DNA of 51,314 bases from Clostridia bacterium (GTDB lineage: Bacteria; Bacillota; Peptococcia; DRI-13; DTU073), in NCBI GenBank assembly GCA_028709105.1, contig JAQVYD010000001.1:1-51314 (forward strand). The letters are read 5' to 3'. Below the pieces are notes generated by a model. The model worked only from the letters and a program-made list of their open reading frames with translations, was not told where the DNA came from and did not search any database. Positions 7,712 through 15,603 of this stretch are shown here, in pieces. Each line of letters begins with the position of its first letter. Position 1 is the first letter of the stretch. The translations under genes were made by a program, and so were the position numbers.

Positions 7712-8515
7712 TTATAGTTTCAGATGTGCTTCTGCTACTATTTTCTTTATTTTTTCTTTATCTAGATCCCTTTTCACACAACCGTCTTTTTGTAACCAAA
7801 GCAGAAATTCAATATTCCCTTGCGGACCCTTGATTGGCGAATAAGTTAATCCTTGAACTGTTAAGCCTAAATCCTGACTAAACGTAATAATTTCTCGTAT
7901 AATTTGTTCATGTACAACCTGGTCTTTAACTACCCCTTTTTTGCCTACGTACTCTCTTCCTGCTTCAAATTGTGGTTTAATCAGGGCAAGAAGAGAACCC
8001 CCCTCTTTTAACAATTCACCAAGCTGGGGAATAATTTTTCGCAGTGAAATAAAAGACACATCAATGGTAATGACATCAACAGCTTCAACAATATCTGCGG
8101 AAGATAAATAGCGCGCATTCTTTCTTTCCATAACCACGACCCGAGGATCTTGCCGTAAAGACCATGCTAACTGTCCATAACCTACATCTACTGCATAAAC
8201 CTTTACTGCTCCATTTTTTAAAGCACAATCGGTAAAACCGCCTGTAGAAGCACCGATATCTAGCATAACTTTATCTTGTAAAGCAAAATCAAACTCCTGT
8301 AGTGCTTTGGCTAATTTCAAACCGCCTCTGCTTACATAAGGTAAGAGTTCTCCTTTAATTTCTACAAACGCATCATTATTGACATTGGTACCCGATTTTT
8401 CAACTTTGTTTCCATTTACATAAACTTGTCCTGCCATAATCAGGGCCTTACCTTTTTCACGGCTAGAGACCAGTCCTTTATTTATCAACAATTGATCTAA
8501 GCGATACTTTTCCAT
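7712..8515 (-). CDS. tlyA: TlyA-family rRNA 2'-O-methyltransferase
   Basis: About 267 residues. An N-terminal S4 RNA-binding domain (about 1-62, LDQLLINKGLVSSREKGKAL) is followed by an FtsJ/RrmJ-type methyltransferase domain with LDIGASTGGFTDCAL as SAM motif I and a conserved KPQFEAGRE. TlyA enzymes methylate ribose in 16S and/or 23S rRNA; they were once called haemolysins. ATG 8515 is preferred because family members begin near this point. GTG 8521 with the upstream GAGGATAGG is an alternative. It lies in the dxs-tlyA-nadK-argR-recN order common in Firmicutes. Confidence 0.94.
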   Translation of the reverse strand: MEKYRLDQLLINKGLVSSREKGKALIMAGQVYVNGNKVEKSGTNVNNDAFVEIKGELLPYVSRGGLKLAKALQEFDFALQDKVMLDIGASTGGFTDCALKNGAVKVYAVDVGYGQLAWSLRQDPRVVVMERKNARYLSSADIVEAVDVITIDVSFISLRKIIPQLGELLKEGGSLLALIKPQFEAGREYVGKKGVVKDQVVHEQIIREIITFSQDLGLTVQGLTYSPIKGPQGNIEFLLWLQKDGCVKRDLDKEKIKKIVAEAHLKL

Positions 8516-8558
8516 AACCACTAATACCTATCCTCATATTTTCTACAAGATAGCACCA

Positions 8559-10475
8559 TTAACCTCTAAAAAGAAAAATTCTTGGCTTTTTAGATTTTTT
8601 CCCTTGCAGAGAAAAATGCTCCATAATCCTTTCCGCCATTATTTCAGGCATTAGCCCTACTTTCTCGCGCAGAAGATTTTGCGAACCATGTGTCACAAAT
8701 TGATCGGGAAGACCTAACATAAGAAAATTATTAAGCTCAATCCTCTTTTGGCAAAGAAATTCTAAGATCCCACTGCCAAATCCCCCGGCAATAGCATTTT
8801 CCTCCATCGTTACAATATATTTATGTTGTGGCACTTTCTCCAGAAGAAGTGCTTGATCTAAAGGTTTTACAAAGCGAGTATTAACAACAGTGCATGATAG
8901 GTCTTCTTTCAGTAAAATTTCCCTTGTTTTTAAAGCAGGATAAACCATTGAACCTATCGCCAAAATTAAGATATCCACCCCTTTTGTCAGCACCTCGGCT
9001 TTTCCCCAAGGAATCTGCTGATAAGCATCAGTTAAAGGCACTCCTATCGCTTTACCGCGCGGATAACGTATCGCTGCCGGACCGTCATGAAACAGCGTTG
9101 TATACAACATCTGGCGAAGTTCTGCTTCATCAGCAGGCGCCAAAATTGCCATCCCGGGGAGATGCCGTAAATAAGAAAAGTCAAAAACACCATGATGTGT
9201 CGGTCCATCTTCTCCTACTAAACCAGCTCGATCAATAGCTAAAGTAACCGGGACATTTTGCAAACAAACATCGTGAGAAATCTGATCATAAGCTCTCTGC
9301 AAAAAAGTCGAATAAATAGCCACGATAGGACGAAGTCCTTTTATGGCCATCGCCGCTGCCATCGTTACTGCATTCTGTTCACAAATTCCCACATCAATGA
9401 ATCTTTGCGGATATTTTTCCGCAAATTTATTTAATCCTGTTCCTTCAGGCATGGCCGCGGTAATCGCCACAATGCGTTGATCTTGCGCCGCTAAATCAAT
9501 CACTGTATCAGCAAAAACCTTAGTGTACGTAGGAGGTCCGGGGCTAGTAATAATTTTCCCCGTGCTTAAGTCAAAACTACCTACACCATGAAAAACAGCG
9601 GGATTCTGCATAGCAGGTTCATAGCCTTTACCTTTTTTTGTCAAAACATGAAGCAATACGGGTCCCTTTAATTCTTTGGCTTTTTTCAAAACAATAATCA
9701 AGTTTTGCAGATTATGTCCATCAATGGGACCTAAATAAGTAAAACCTAGTTCTTCAAAAAGTATTCCCGGCACTAACAAGTATTTCAAACTATCCTTAAT
9801 TCTCTCTGCCGCTTTAGCCACTGAGGAGCCAATGGCAGGAACCTTATGCAATAAATATTCAATATCTTTTTTTCTTTTTGTATACAAAGGATCTGAACGC
9901 AAACGGCTCAGATATGAAGACATGGCCCCTACGTTTTCGGCGATAGACATTTCATTATCATTTAAAACTACTAAAATATCCGCTTTTAAATGACCTGCTT
10001 GATTGAGAGCTTCATAAGCTTCCCCGCCGGTCATCGCCCCATCCCCAATTACGGCGATGGCCTTATAATCCTCCCCCAGTTTTTCCCGAGCTAAAGCAAA
10101 CCCTAAAGCAGCAGAAATTGAAGTACTACTATGTCCGGTGTTAAAAGCATCATGAATACTTTCCTCTCTTTTAGGAAAACCGGATAAACCACCCTCCTGC
10201 CTTAAACTAGCAAACATATTTTTTCGTTCTGTCAATATTTTATGAACATAAGACTGATGTCCTACATCCCAAACTAAGCGATCTTTAGTCGTATCAAAAA
10301 TATAATGCAAAGCTAGAGTTAATTCAACAACACCTAAATTAGCTGCTAAATGCCCTCCTGTATGCGCTACTGTCTGTAAGAGAAAATTCCGAACTTCTTC
10401 TGCCAAGACAGTTAAATCATCGAGAGAAAGTTCTTTCAAGTCTTGTGGACAATTAATTTGTTGTAAAAATTCCAT
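8559..10475 (-). CDS. dxs: 1-deoxy-D-xylulose-5-phosphate synthase
   Basis: The first enzyme of the MEP isoprenoid pathway: pyruvate plus glyceraldehyde 3-phosphate give DXP, using thiamine diphosphate. 638 residues, full length. The thiamine diphosphate/Mg site GDGAMTGGEAYEALN is near 145, GHS at residues 114-116 is intact, and the activating Glu lies in ICEQNAVTMAAAMA. The C-terminal transketolase domain is complete. The last dozen residues are very basic. AGAGGT precedes the ATG. ispA is 32 bases upstream, placing two isoprenoid steps in one operon. Confidence 0.98.
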   Translation of the reverse strand: MEFLQQINCPQDLKELSLDDLTVLAEEVRNFLLQTVAHTGGHLAANLGVVELTLALHYIFDTTKDRLVWDVGHQSYVHKILTERKNMFASLRQEGGLSGFPKREESIHDAFNTGHSSTSISAALGFALAREKLGEDYKAIAVIGDGAMTGGEAYEALNQAGHLKADILVVLNDNEMSIAENVGAMSSYLSRLRSDPLYTKRKKDIEYLLHKVPAIGSSVAKAAERIKDSLKYLLVPGILFEELGFTYLGPIDGHNLQNLIIVLKKAKELKGPVLLHVLTKKGKGYEPAMQNPAVFHGVGSFDLSTGKIITSPGPPTYTKVFADTVIDLAAQDQRIVAITAAMPEGTGLNKFAEKYPQRFIDVGICEQNAVTMAAAMAIKGLRPIVAIYSTFLQRAYDQISHDVCLQNVPVTLAIDRAGLVGEDGPTHHGVFDFSYLRHLPGMAILAPADEAELRQMLYTTLFHDGPAAIRYPRGKAIGVPLTDAYQQIPWGKAEVLTKGVDILILAIGSMVYPALKTREILLKEDLSCTVVNTRFVKPLDQALLLEKVPQHKYIVTMEENAIAGGFGSGILEFLCQKRIELNNFLMLGLPDQFVTHGSQNLLREKVGLMPEIMAERIMEHFSLQGKKSKKPRIFLFRG

Positions 10476-10507
10476 TTTAAATACCTCTTTAAAGTTAAAG
10501 ATACTGA

Positions 10508-11398
10508 CTAAAATTCTCTTTCCGGCAAATAGCGAAGAAGAAGCTCTAAAGGCTCTGTCTTACCAGGTAGTTTAGTCAAACTCCTTGCTGCTTCCTCAAT
10601 AGCCTCTCGGACAAAACGCTTAGCTTCTGCCAAGCCATAAAGTGTCGGATAGGTAAGCTTCTTATTTTTAGTATCACTACCTACTGGTTTGCCCAACTTT
10701 TTCTGGTTACCCACAAGATCAAGGAGGTCATCGGTTATCTGAAAGGCTAACCCGAATTTTTCGGCATAAAGTGTTAAGCAAGCTAATTCTTCCGCACTTG
10801 CTCCGGCTAAAAGTGCACCAGCCCGCAAAGAAGCACGAAAAAGAGCGCCTGTTTTATGTGTATGGATATAAACAAGAAGCTCCTTATCCACGAGATTCCT
10901 GCCCTCTGACTCTAAATCAACCACCTGACCACCAATCATCCCTGCGGTTCCCGCAGCAGTGGCAATTTCTTGTAAAACCTGCCAGACTGCTTTCTTCTCT
11001 TGGTGTTTTTCTCCATAACGAGCTAATATTTCAAAAGCATAAGTTAAAAGAGCATCTCCGGTTAATACCGCGATCCCCTCACCAAAAACCTTATGGTTCG
11101 TTAATTTTCCCCGACGGTAGTCATCATCATCCATCACCGGTAGATCATCATGGATTAAAGAATAAGTATGAATCATTTCTAAGGCACAAGCTACAGGAAG
11201 CAAGGGCTGATAGTCCCTTCCTAAAGCTTCTGCCGCAGCTAGACAAAGAATGGGTCTTAATCGCTTGCCTCCCGCAAAAACACTATAATGCATAGCCTCA
11301 TGAATCTTCGGCGGATAAAGGTCCTGAGCAGGCATAATTTCACGGAGAGCTTGATCTACGATAACCGCTCTTTCTTGTAAATACTGCTTTAATTCCAT
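10508..11398 (-). CDS. ispA: Farnesyl/geranyl diphosphate synthase
   Basis: A short-chain trans-prenyl diphosphate synthase that condenses IPP with allylic diphosphates. 296 residues with the first Asp-rich motif DDLPVMDDDDYRRG and the second FQITDDLLDL, plus GGKRLRP near the N terminus. The motif spacing is that of the bacterial IspA type that makes C15, though chain length cannot be proven by eye. I chose ATG 11398 (GGAG nine bases upstream). The alternative ATG 11413 lies inside xseB with a poor binding site. One base separates it from the xseB stop. Confidence 0.95.
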   Translation of the reverse strand: MELKQYLQERAVIVDQALREIMPAQDLYPPKIHEAMHYSVFAGGKRLRPILCLAAAEALGRDYQPLLPVACALEMIHTYSLIHDDLPVMDDDDYRRGKLTNHKVFGEGIAVLTGDALLTYAFEILARYGEKHQEKKAVWQVLQEIATAAGTAGMIGGQVVDLESEGRNLVDKELLVYIHTHKTGALFRASLRAGALLAGASAEELACLTLYAEKFGLAFQITDDLLDLVGNQKKLGKPVGSDTKNKKLTYPTLYGLAEAKRFVREAIEEAARSLTKLPGKTEPLELLLRYLPEREF

Positions 11399-11399
11399 A

Positions 11400-11633
11400 C
11401 TAGTCAGCTCCATTTTCTTCTTTTAAATCGGCTAAATCTACTAACTCACCTGCTTGTAATACCTGCACTCTTTGCGCGGCACGCTCCAGATGACCTTGGC
11501 ATTTTTTTACTAAAGCAATTCCTTCTTCAAAACTTGCCAAGCCTTCTTCCAAAGTTATTTCACCTTTTTCTAAATGAGCAATTATTTCCTCCAACCGCTT
11601 TATACTTACTTCATAATTATCGCCCTTCCGCAT
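11400..11633 (-). CDS. xseB: Exodeoxyribonuclease VII small subunit
   Basis: A 77-residue partner of XseA that is needed for a stable, active exonuclease VII. It matches the family with SIKRLEEIIAHLEKGEITLEEG followed by a helical FEEGIALVKKC region, and is of normal length. ATG 11633 has GGAGGAG nine bases upstream and lies 17 bases inside the 3' end of xseA. The frame is open further upstream to 11762, but that part overlaps xseA and has no family similarity. Confidence 0.95.
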   Translation of the reverse strand: MRKGDNYEVSIKRLEEIIAHLEKGEITLEEGLASFEEGIALVKKCQGHLERAAQRVQVLQAGELVDLADLKEENGAD

Positions 11634-12840
11634 GGGCTTTCTCCTCCTTTTCCAGAACCTCACACCGTAAACATCCGGAATATAATTGTACCTCAATTTT
11701 TTCTTGCAGAGCGACCTTTTGAACGTCTGTAAGGATAACCCCTTTTTCATTCTTACAAACACTATAACCTCTGGCTAAAGTAGCTAAAGGACTAAGCGAT
11801 TGTAATTTACCCGCAATTAAAGATAGTTTTTGCTGATAAGTATTGAGTAAATTCTCACTACATGTATGCAATCGTTCTTCATCTTTACTTAATTCTTCTT
11901 TATATTTATCTAACCATCGCTCAGGCCGTTTTAAAATACTCATTTCCGCTAAGTAGGATACCCTCATTTTTTCCTTATCCAAGCGAGTATTGAGTAAATG
12001 AAAGAGCCTCTCTTTTTGTTTAGACAATATCTGCTCAAGCTCAGCCTTTACCGGGACAACCAATTCTCCGGCCATAGAAGGGGTCGCTGCCCGCACATCA
12101 GCTACCAAATCAGTAACCGTATAATCAATTTCGTGACCAATTGCTGAAACTACAGGCTTAACAGAATTGAAAACAGCCTCGGCGACCAATTCAGAATTAA
12201 AAACATGTAAATCTTCGGCAGAACCGCCGCCTCTAGCGACAATGATTACCTCAAGGTCATCACGGTAATTAAGGGTTTTAATTCCCTCGGCCACCGTTTC
12301 AGCAGCTTTTTCCCCTTGCACAAGAGTCGGATAAAGAATAACCGGCATACCCGGATAACGTCTCCTGACCACTCTACTAATATCCCTAATGGCCGCACCT
12401 ACAGAAGAACTAACTACACCTATGCCTATCGGCAAAAGGGGAAGCGGCTTTTTTCGTTCTTGGGTAAAATAACCTTTTTTTTGCAGTTTTTCTTTTAATT
12501 CGGCTAAAGCAATACTCTGTAAACCTAGCCCCGCCGGTATAATTTCTTCTACATAAAACTGTAAAGATGTTTCTTTGGGATACAGAGAAATATAACCCCG
12601 TACTAAACAATCTAAACCATCCCTGGGCTTGAAATTTAATTTTGAGGCTCGGCTCTTAAACATTACGGCACGCACAGCACTTTGCTGATCTTTAAGTGAA
12701 AAATAAAGATGTCCTGAACTATGATGTTTAAAATTCGTCATCTCGCCTCTTACCCACAGACCAGATAAAACGGGGTGATTATCCATTATTCCTTTGAGCA
12801 ATAAACTTAATTCACTAATGGAGTATATCTTCTTGTTCAT
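11617..12840 (-). CDS. xseA: Exodeoxyribonuclease VII large subunit
   Basis: The catalytic subunit of exonuclease VII, which degrades single-stranded DNA from both ends. 407 residues. An OB-fold lies at the N terminus (about 5-100, WVRGEMTNFK, SGHLYFSLKD). The catalytic domain has GVVSSSVGAAIRDI, ARGGGSAEDL, AIGHEIDYT and RAATPSMA, followed by a coiled-coil tail. ATG 12840 has GGAGG six bases upstream and overlaps folD by 26 bases. Confidence 0.97.
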   Translation of the reverse strand: MNKKIYSISELSLLLKGIMDNHPVLSGLWVRGEMTNFKHHSSGHLYFSLKDQQSAVRAVMFKSRASKLNFKPRDGLDCLVRGYISLYPKETSLQFYVEEIIPAGLGLQSIALAELKEKLQKKGYFTQERKKPLPLLPIGIGVVSSSVGAAIRDISRVVRRRYPGMPVILYPTLVQGEKAAETVAEGIKTLNYRDDLEVIIVARGGGSAEDLHVFNSELVAEAVFNSVKPVVSAIGHEIDYTVTDLVADVRAATPSMAGELVVPVKAELEQILSKQKERLFHLLNTRLDKEKMRVSYLAEMSILKRPERWLDKYKEELSKDEERLHTCSENLLNTYQQKLSLIAGKLQSLSPLATLARGYSVCKNEKGVILTDVQKVALQEKIEVQLYSGCLRCEVLEKEEKAHAEGR

Positions 12841-13675
12841 AAGCTGCCTCCAAAGTATTTTCAAGAAGCATTGTAATCGTCAGCGGTCCTACACCACCGG
12901 GGACCGGCGTAATCCACCCGGCAATCTCCGCTGCAGAAGAAAAATCAACATCTCCCGTTAATTTCCCCGTAGGAAGGCGATTCATCCCCACATCGAGAAC
13001 TAATGCTCCCGATTTGATCATTTCCCCAGTGATCAGACCAGGTTTTCCTACTGCTACTACCAGTATATCCGCACTACGAGTTATTTCAACCAGATCCTGG
13101 GTATAGGAATGACAAGCAGTTACGGTAGCGTTTTCCCTTAAAAGCAAAACTGCCATAGGCTTTCCCACTAAATTACTACGACCGATGACCACAGCTTTTT
13201 TCCCTGATACTGCACAACCTGTACTTTGAATAAGTTTCAAACAGCCATAGGGCGTACAAGGGATTAAAGCAGGATTGCCCGCCAGAAGTTTCCCCATATT
13301 CACAGGATGCAAGCCATCAACATCTTTTGCCGGATTAATTGCTTCAATAATCACCTCAGCACTAAGGTGCTGAGGCAAAGGAAGCTGCACCAAAATACCA
13401 TGAATATCTCTACGTTTATTTAACTTTTCCATTAAGGTTAATAATACTTTTTCTTGTATCGTAGAAGGTAATTTAATAACCTCAGACTTAATTCCACATT
13501 CTTGACAAGCTTGAGCTTTATTCTTTACATAAATCTGAGAAGCCGGGTCTTCTCCTACCAAAACTACAGCTAAACCGGGAACAATACCTTTTGCCTTAAA
13601 AAAGTCTACTCTTTTTTTAATTTTCGTACGTAAAGTTTTAGCAATAACCTTACCCTCAATAATTTGTGCAGGCAT
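12815..13675 (-). CDS. folD: Bifunctional methylene-THF dehydrogenase/cyclohydrolase FolD
   Basis: Interconverts 5,10-methylene-, methenyl- and 10-formyl-tetrahydrofolate with NADP. 286 residues. Signature ASQIYVKNKAQACQE holds the catalytic Lys-Tyr region. GILVQLPLP, KDVDGLHP, the nucleotide site VIGRSNLVGKP and the C-terminal PVPGGVGPLT are all present. GGAGGT lies about ten bases before ATG 13675. A terminator and a possible gene remnant separate it from nusB, so it probably has its own promoter that I could not pin down. Confidence 0.97.
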   Translation of the reverse strand: MPAQIIEGKVIAKTLRTKIKKRVDFFKAKGIVPGLAVVLVGEDPASQIYVKNKAQACQECGIKSEVIKLPSTIQEKVLLTLMEKLNKRRDIHGILVQLPLPQHLSAEVIIEAINPAKDVDGLHPVNMGKLLAGNPALIPCTPYGCLKLIQSTGCAVSGKKAVVIGRSNLVGKPMAVLLLRENATVTACHSYTQDLVEITRSADILVVAVGKPGLITGEMIKSGALVLDVGMNRLPTGKLTGDVDFSSAAEIAGWITPVPGGVGPLTITMLLENTLEAAYEQEDILH

Positions 13676-13701
13676 TTTCTCACAATACCTCCATCTCTTA
13701 T

Positions 13702-13833
13702 CTAGAGTTTACTTCCCTCTGCTTCAGAAATAATACTTCTGGCAATCAAACTAACACCTACAGCATGATCACCATTAAATTCGGATTTTGTAGATGATAA
13801 AAAAGGGCTGTTGATTGTCTCAGCCCCCAACAC
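13702..13833 (-). pseudogene. Possible gene remnant between nusB and folD (Kae1/TsaD-like C-terminus?)
   Basis: A 43-codon open frame runs from GTG 13831-13833, overlapping the nusB stop, to TAG 13702-13704. It has no convincing ribosome binding site. Its first third is the nusB terminator hairpin, so translation from the GTG is doubtful. The later part, around NGDHAVGVSLIARSI, looks protein-like. It resembles the DNAVGVALLAR-type end I associate with Kae1/TsaD-like proteins annotated as O-sialoglycoprotein endopeptidase. I read it as the eroded 3' end of such a gene. This is inference from a short match; it may also be random sequence. Confidence 0.28.
13799..13826 (-). terminator. Intrinsic terminator after nusB
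   Basis: On the minus strand GGGCTG (13821-13826) and CAGCCC (13805-13810) pair around a 10-base loop, in which GA/TC can extend the stem. Six T residues (13799-13804) follow immediately. It lies just past the nusB stop and ends the asp23-nusB operon, or at least attenuates entry into folD. Confidence 0.75.
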
Positions 13834-14273
13834 TAACTTTCTTCTAATTCTTGCGCTCTTAAATTTTTTAGCTTAGGTAAATCTTCAATTACTTTACCAA
13901 GAACCCCGTTAATAAAACGCGGAGCATCTTGTTCACTATAAATCTTAGCAATCTCTAAGGCCTCATTAATAACTACAGCAACGGGAGTATTCTCTGAAAA
14001 AATTAATTCAAACAAGGCCATACGCAGTATATTTCTATCTACAAAAGCCATTCTCTCTAAATCCCATTCAAGGGCATACTTTTTGATTATTTTATCCAAA
14101 AAAAACTGGTTGGTAATCACACTTTGCACCAGATAACTGCCAAAATTTCTAGCTCCAACGGAAAGAGAGGCTTCCTCACAAAGCTGAATGATCATTTCAT
14201 CAGACTCATCATTACCTAAATCACGTGCAAATAATGTTTTCATGGCTACTTCACGAGCTAAACGTCTGGTCAA
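13833..14273 (-). CDS. nusB: Transcription antitermination factor NusB
   Basis: NusB binds boxA with NusE (S10) and supports processive rRNA transcription. 146 residues, all-helical family. It begins with RRLAREVAMKTLF and has the C-terminal signature AVVINEALEIAKIYSEQDAPRFINGVLG. The start is TTG 14273, set by AAAAAGGAGG eight bases upstream. The last gene of the asp23-amaP-DUF2273-nusB operon; the terminator directly follows. Confidence 0.95.
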   Translation of the reverse strand: MTRRLAREVAMKTLFARDLGNDESDEMIIQLCEEASLSVGARNFGSYLVQSVITNQFFLDKIIKKYALEWDLERMAFVDRNILRMALFELIFSENTPVAVVINEALEIAKIYSEQDAPRFINGVLGKVIEDLPKLKNLRAQELEES

Positions 14274-14306
14274 AAAGGAGCCTCCTTTTTACTGCATAAT
14301 CTTGCT

Positions 14307-14522
14307 TTATCTATCTTTTAGTATTCGATCTATAACCGCTCTTAAACTTTCATTATCATCAGTACGTTTGCCAATAATAAAACCGATATACAAACAAAGG
14401 ATAATAAAAAATGTACGCCAAAAACCATAAGTGATTACTAAATAGGCAAAGATAAAACCAACTAAAAGTCCAATAATCTTACCACGATGTCTAAGCAATT
14501 CCAGTAAGATATTTTCCCACAT
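14307..14522 (-). CDS. DUF2273 small membrane protein
   Basis: A 71-residue protein with two adjacent hydrophobic segments (about 15-33 and 34-51), a short basic turn, and a charged cytoplasmic-type tail. Sequence and position between amaP and nusB match the DUF2273 family, found beside Asp23 and AmaP in Firmicutes. Its role is not established; being a membrane partner of the Asp23-AmaP envelope complex is inference. GGAGG lies eight bases before ATG 14522. Confidence 0.85.
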   Translation of the reverse strand: MWENILLELLRHRGKIIGLLVGFIFAYLVITYGFWRTFFIILCLYIGFIIGKRTDDNESLRAVIDRILKDR

Positions 14523-14534
14523 TGTCTTTGCCTC

Positions 14535-15077
14535 CTATTCTACCCGATTAGTTTTAGGATCTATGTTTATTTCCGTTACTTGAATTTTAATTTCCTGTAA
14601 GCTTGTCCCGGAAGTTTCTAAAAGATATTCCTTAATCACATGTTGTAATTCCGCCGTAATCTGCGGAATATTAACATCAGCATTTACCTTAATTTTAAGC
14701 AATACAGATATGTTCTTTTCGGTCAATTTAAGAACTGGTTTGACCTCTTGAATTACCGGAATTTTTTTTACAGCTTTGAGAACAAGTTGTTCAAGTGCGG
14801 ACAAGGTTATATCTATTTGACCTAAGGCAGTGTTATGAATAGTCGTAAGTTTAATAGGTTTAATTTTAAAACTGTTAAAAAATAAAGTAAAAGTCAAAAC
14901 AAATACCAAAAAAGAAGTTAAACCCAAAATCCACCTATTATTAAAATCCATAAGGAAAAAACTAAAAGAATCTAGAGGTACAAACCAACCTAAAGCAATC
15001 AGTATAAAGAGAATTGAAATAAAGACATAGCCTAAGGAAAGAAGGCCCATAGCTAGTCTTCCTTTACAACTACTCAT
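14535..15077 (-). CDS. amaP: Alkaline shock response membrane anchor AmaP
   Basis: AmaP anchors Asp23 at the cell membrane. 180 residues. Two transmembrane segments (about 9-33 and 48-68) precede a soluble domain with TALGQIDITLSALEQLVLKA and a KIKVNADVNIP segment that resembles the Asp23 fold. ATG 15077 is chosen because AAGGAGG ends just before the earlier ATG 15083, too close for that start but six bases from this one. It lies between asp23 and the DUF2273 gene. Confidence 0.88.
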   Translation of the reverse strand: MSSCKGRLAMGLLSLGYVFISILFILIALGWFVPLDSFSFFLMDFNNRWILGLTSFLVFVLTFTLFFNSFKIKPIKLTTIHNTALGQIDITLSALEQLVLKAVKKIPVIQEVKPVLKLTEKNISVLLKIKVNADVNIPQITAELQHVIKEYLLETSGTSLQEIKIQVTEINIDPKTNRVE

Positions 15078-15112
15078 CTTCATCCTCCTTAATCATCACG
15101 GGAATACAAACA

Positions 15113-15514
15113 CTATTTAGCTTTGTATTGCTCATCTTCTTTGCCCTCACTAGGAAAGGAAACTCCTTGAATATGGATATTGACTTCTATCACCGCTAAC
15201 CCTGTCATACTCTCAATGGCCTTTTTAATGTTACGTTGAATTTCATGAGCCACTTCGGGTATTCTCACCCCAAATTCCACAATTACATAGACATCAACGG
15301 CCGCTTCTTTATCGCCAACTTCAACTTTAACTCCTTTAGAGGGGCTTTTCTTACCAACAAACTCCGCAATTCCGCCCACAATACCCCCACTCATGCCGGC
15401 AACGCCTTTTACTTCAGCGGCAGCAAGACCGGCAATAATCGCCACAACCTCATCAGAAATCTTCACCGTACCTTCTTCTGTAAGAATAGTTTTTTCCGAA
15501 ACTTCCTTTTCCAT
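15113..15514 (-). CDS. Asp23/Gls24 family envelope stress protein
   Basis: A 133-residue Asp23/Gls24 protein, a cytoplasmic protein that coats the inner membrane through AmaP and is linked to cell-wall and alkaline stress. The core runs from GTVKISDEVVAIIAGLAA through the Gly-rich GMSGGIVGGIAEF to the family's IPEVAHEIQRNIKKAIESMTG, with a charged tail. First gene after the promoter at 15545-15573; GGAGGG lies nine bases before ATG 15514. Confidence 0.93.
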   Translation of the reverse strand: MEKEVSEKTILTEEGTVKISDEVVAIIAGLAAAEVKGVAGMSGGIVGGIAEFVGKKSPSKGVKVEVGDKEAAVDVYVIVEFGVRIPEVAHEIQRNIKKAIESMTGLAVIEVNIHIQGVSFPSEGKEDEQYKAK

Positions 15515-15544
15515 AAATATTATCCCTCCTCTTTTACATTGTAT

Positions 15545-15573
15545 ATTATAACAGAACCACTACTAATTAACAA
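15545..15573 (-). promoter_or_regulatory. Sigma-A promoter of the asp23-amaP-DUF2273-nusB operon
   Basis: Minus-strand TTGTTA (15568-15573), a 17-base spacer and a perfect TATAAT (15545-15550) with a TGT extension. Transcription would start near 15538, about 25 bases before the asp23 ATG. It lies in the only gap between ribF and asp23. Confidence 0.75.
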
Positions 15574-15603
15574 ACATTGGTTTTTCTATATATTACAATT
15601 TTA

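Noticed and set aside
8894..9238. 114-codon plus-strand open frame
   Set aside because: Opposite dxs; no ribosome binding site and no recognisable domain.
10771..11295. 174-codon plus-strand open frame
   Set aside because: Opposite the conserved ispA coding region with no matching family and no start signal.
11634..11762. Longer xseB from an upstream start
   Set aside because: The extra residues overlap xseA, show no family similarity and no ribosome binding site, while ATG 11633 has a very good one.
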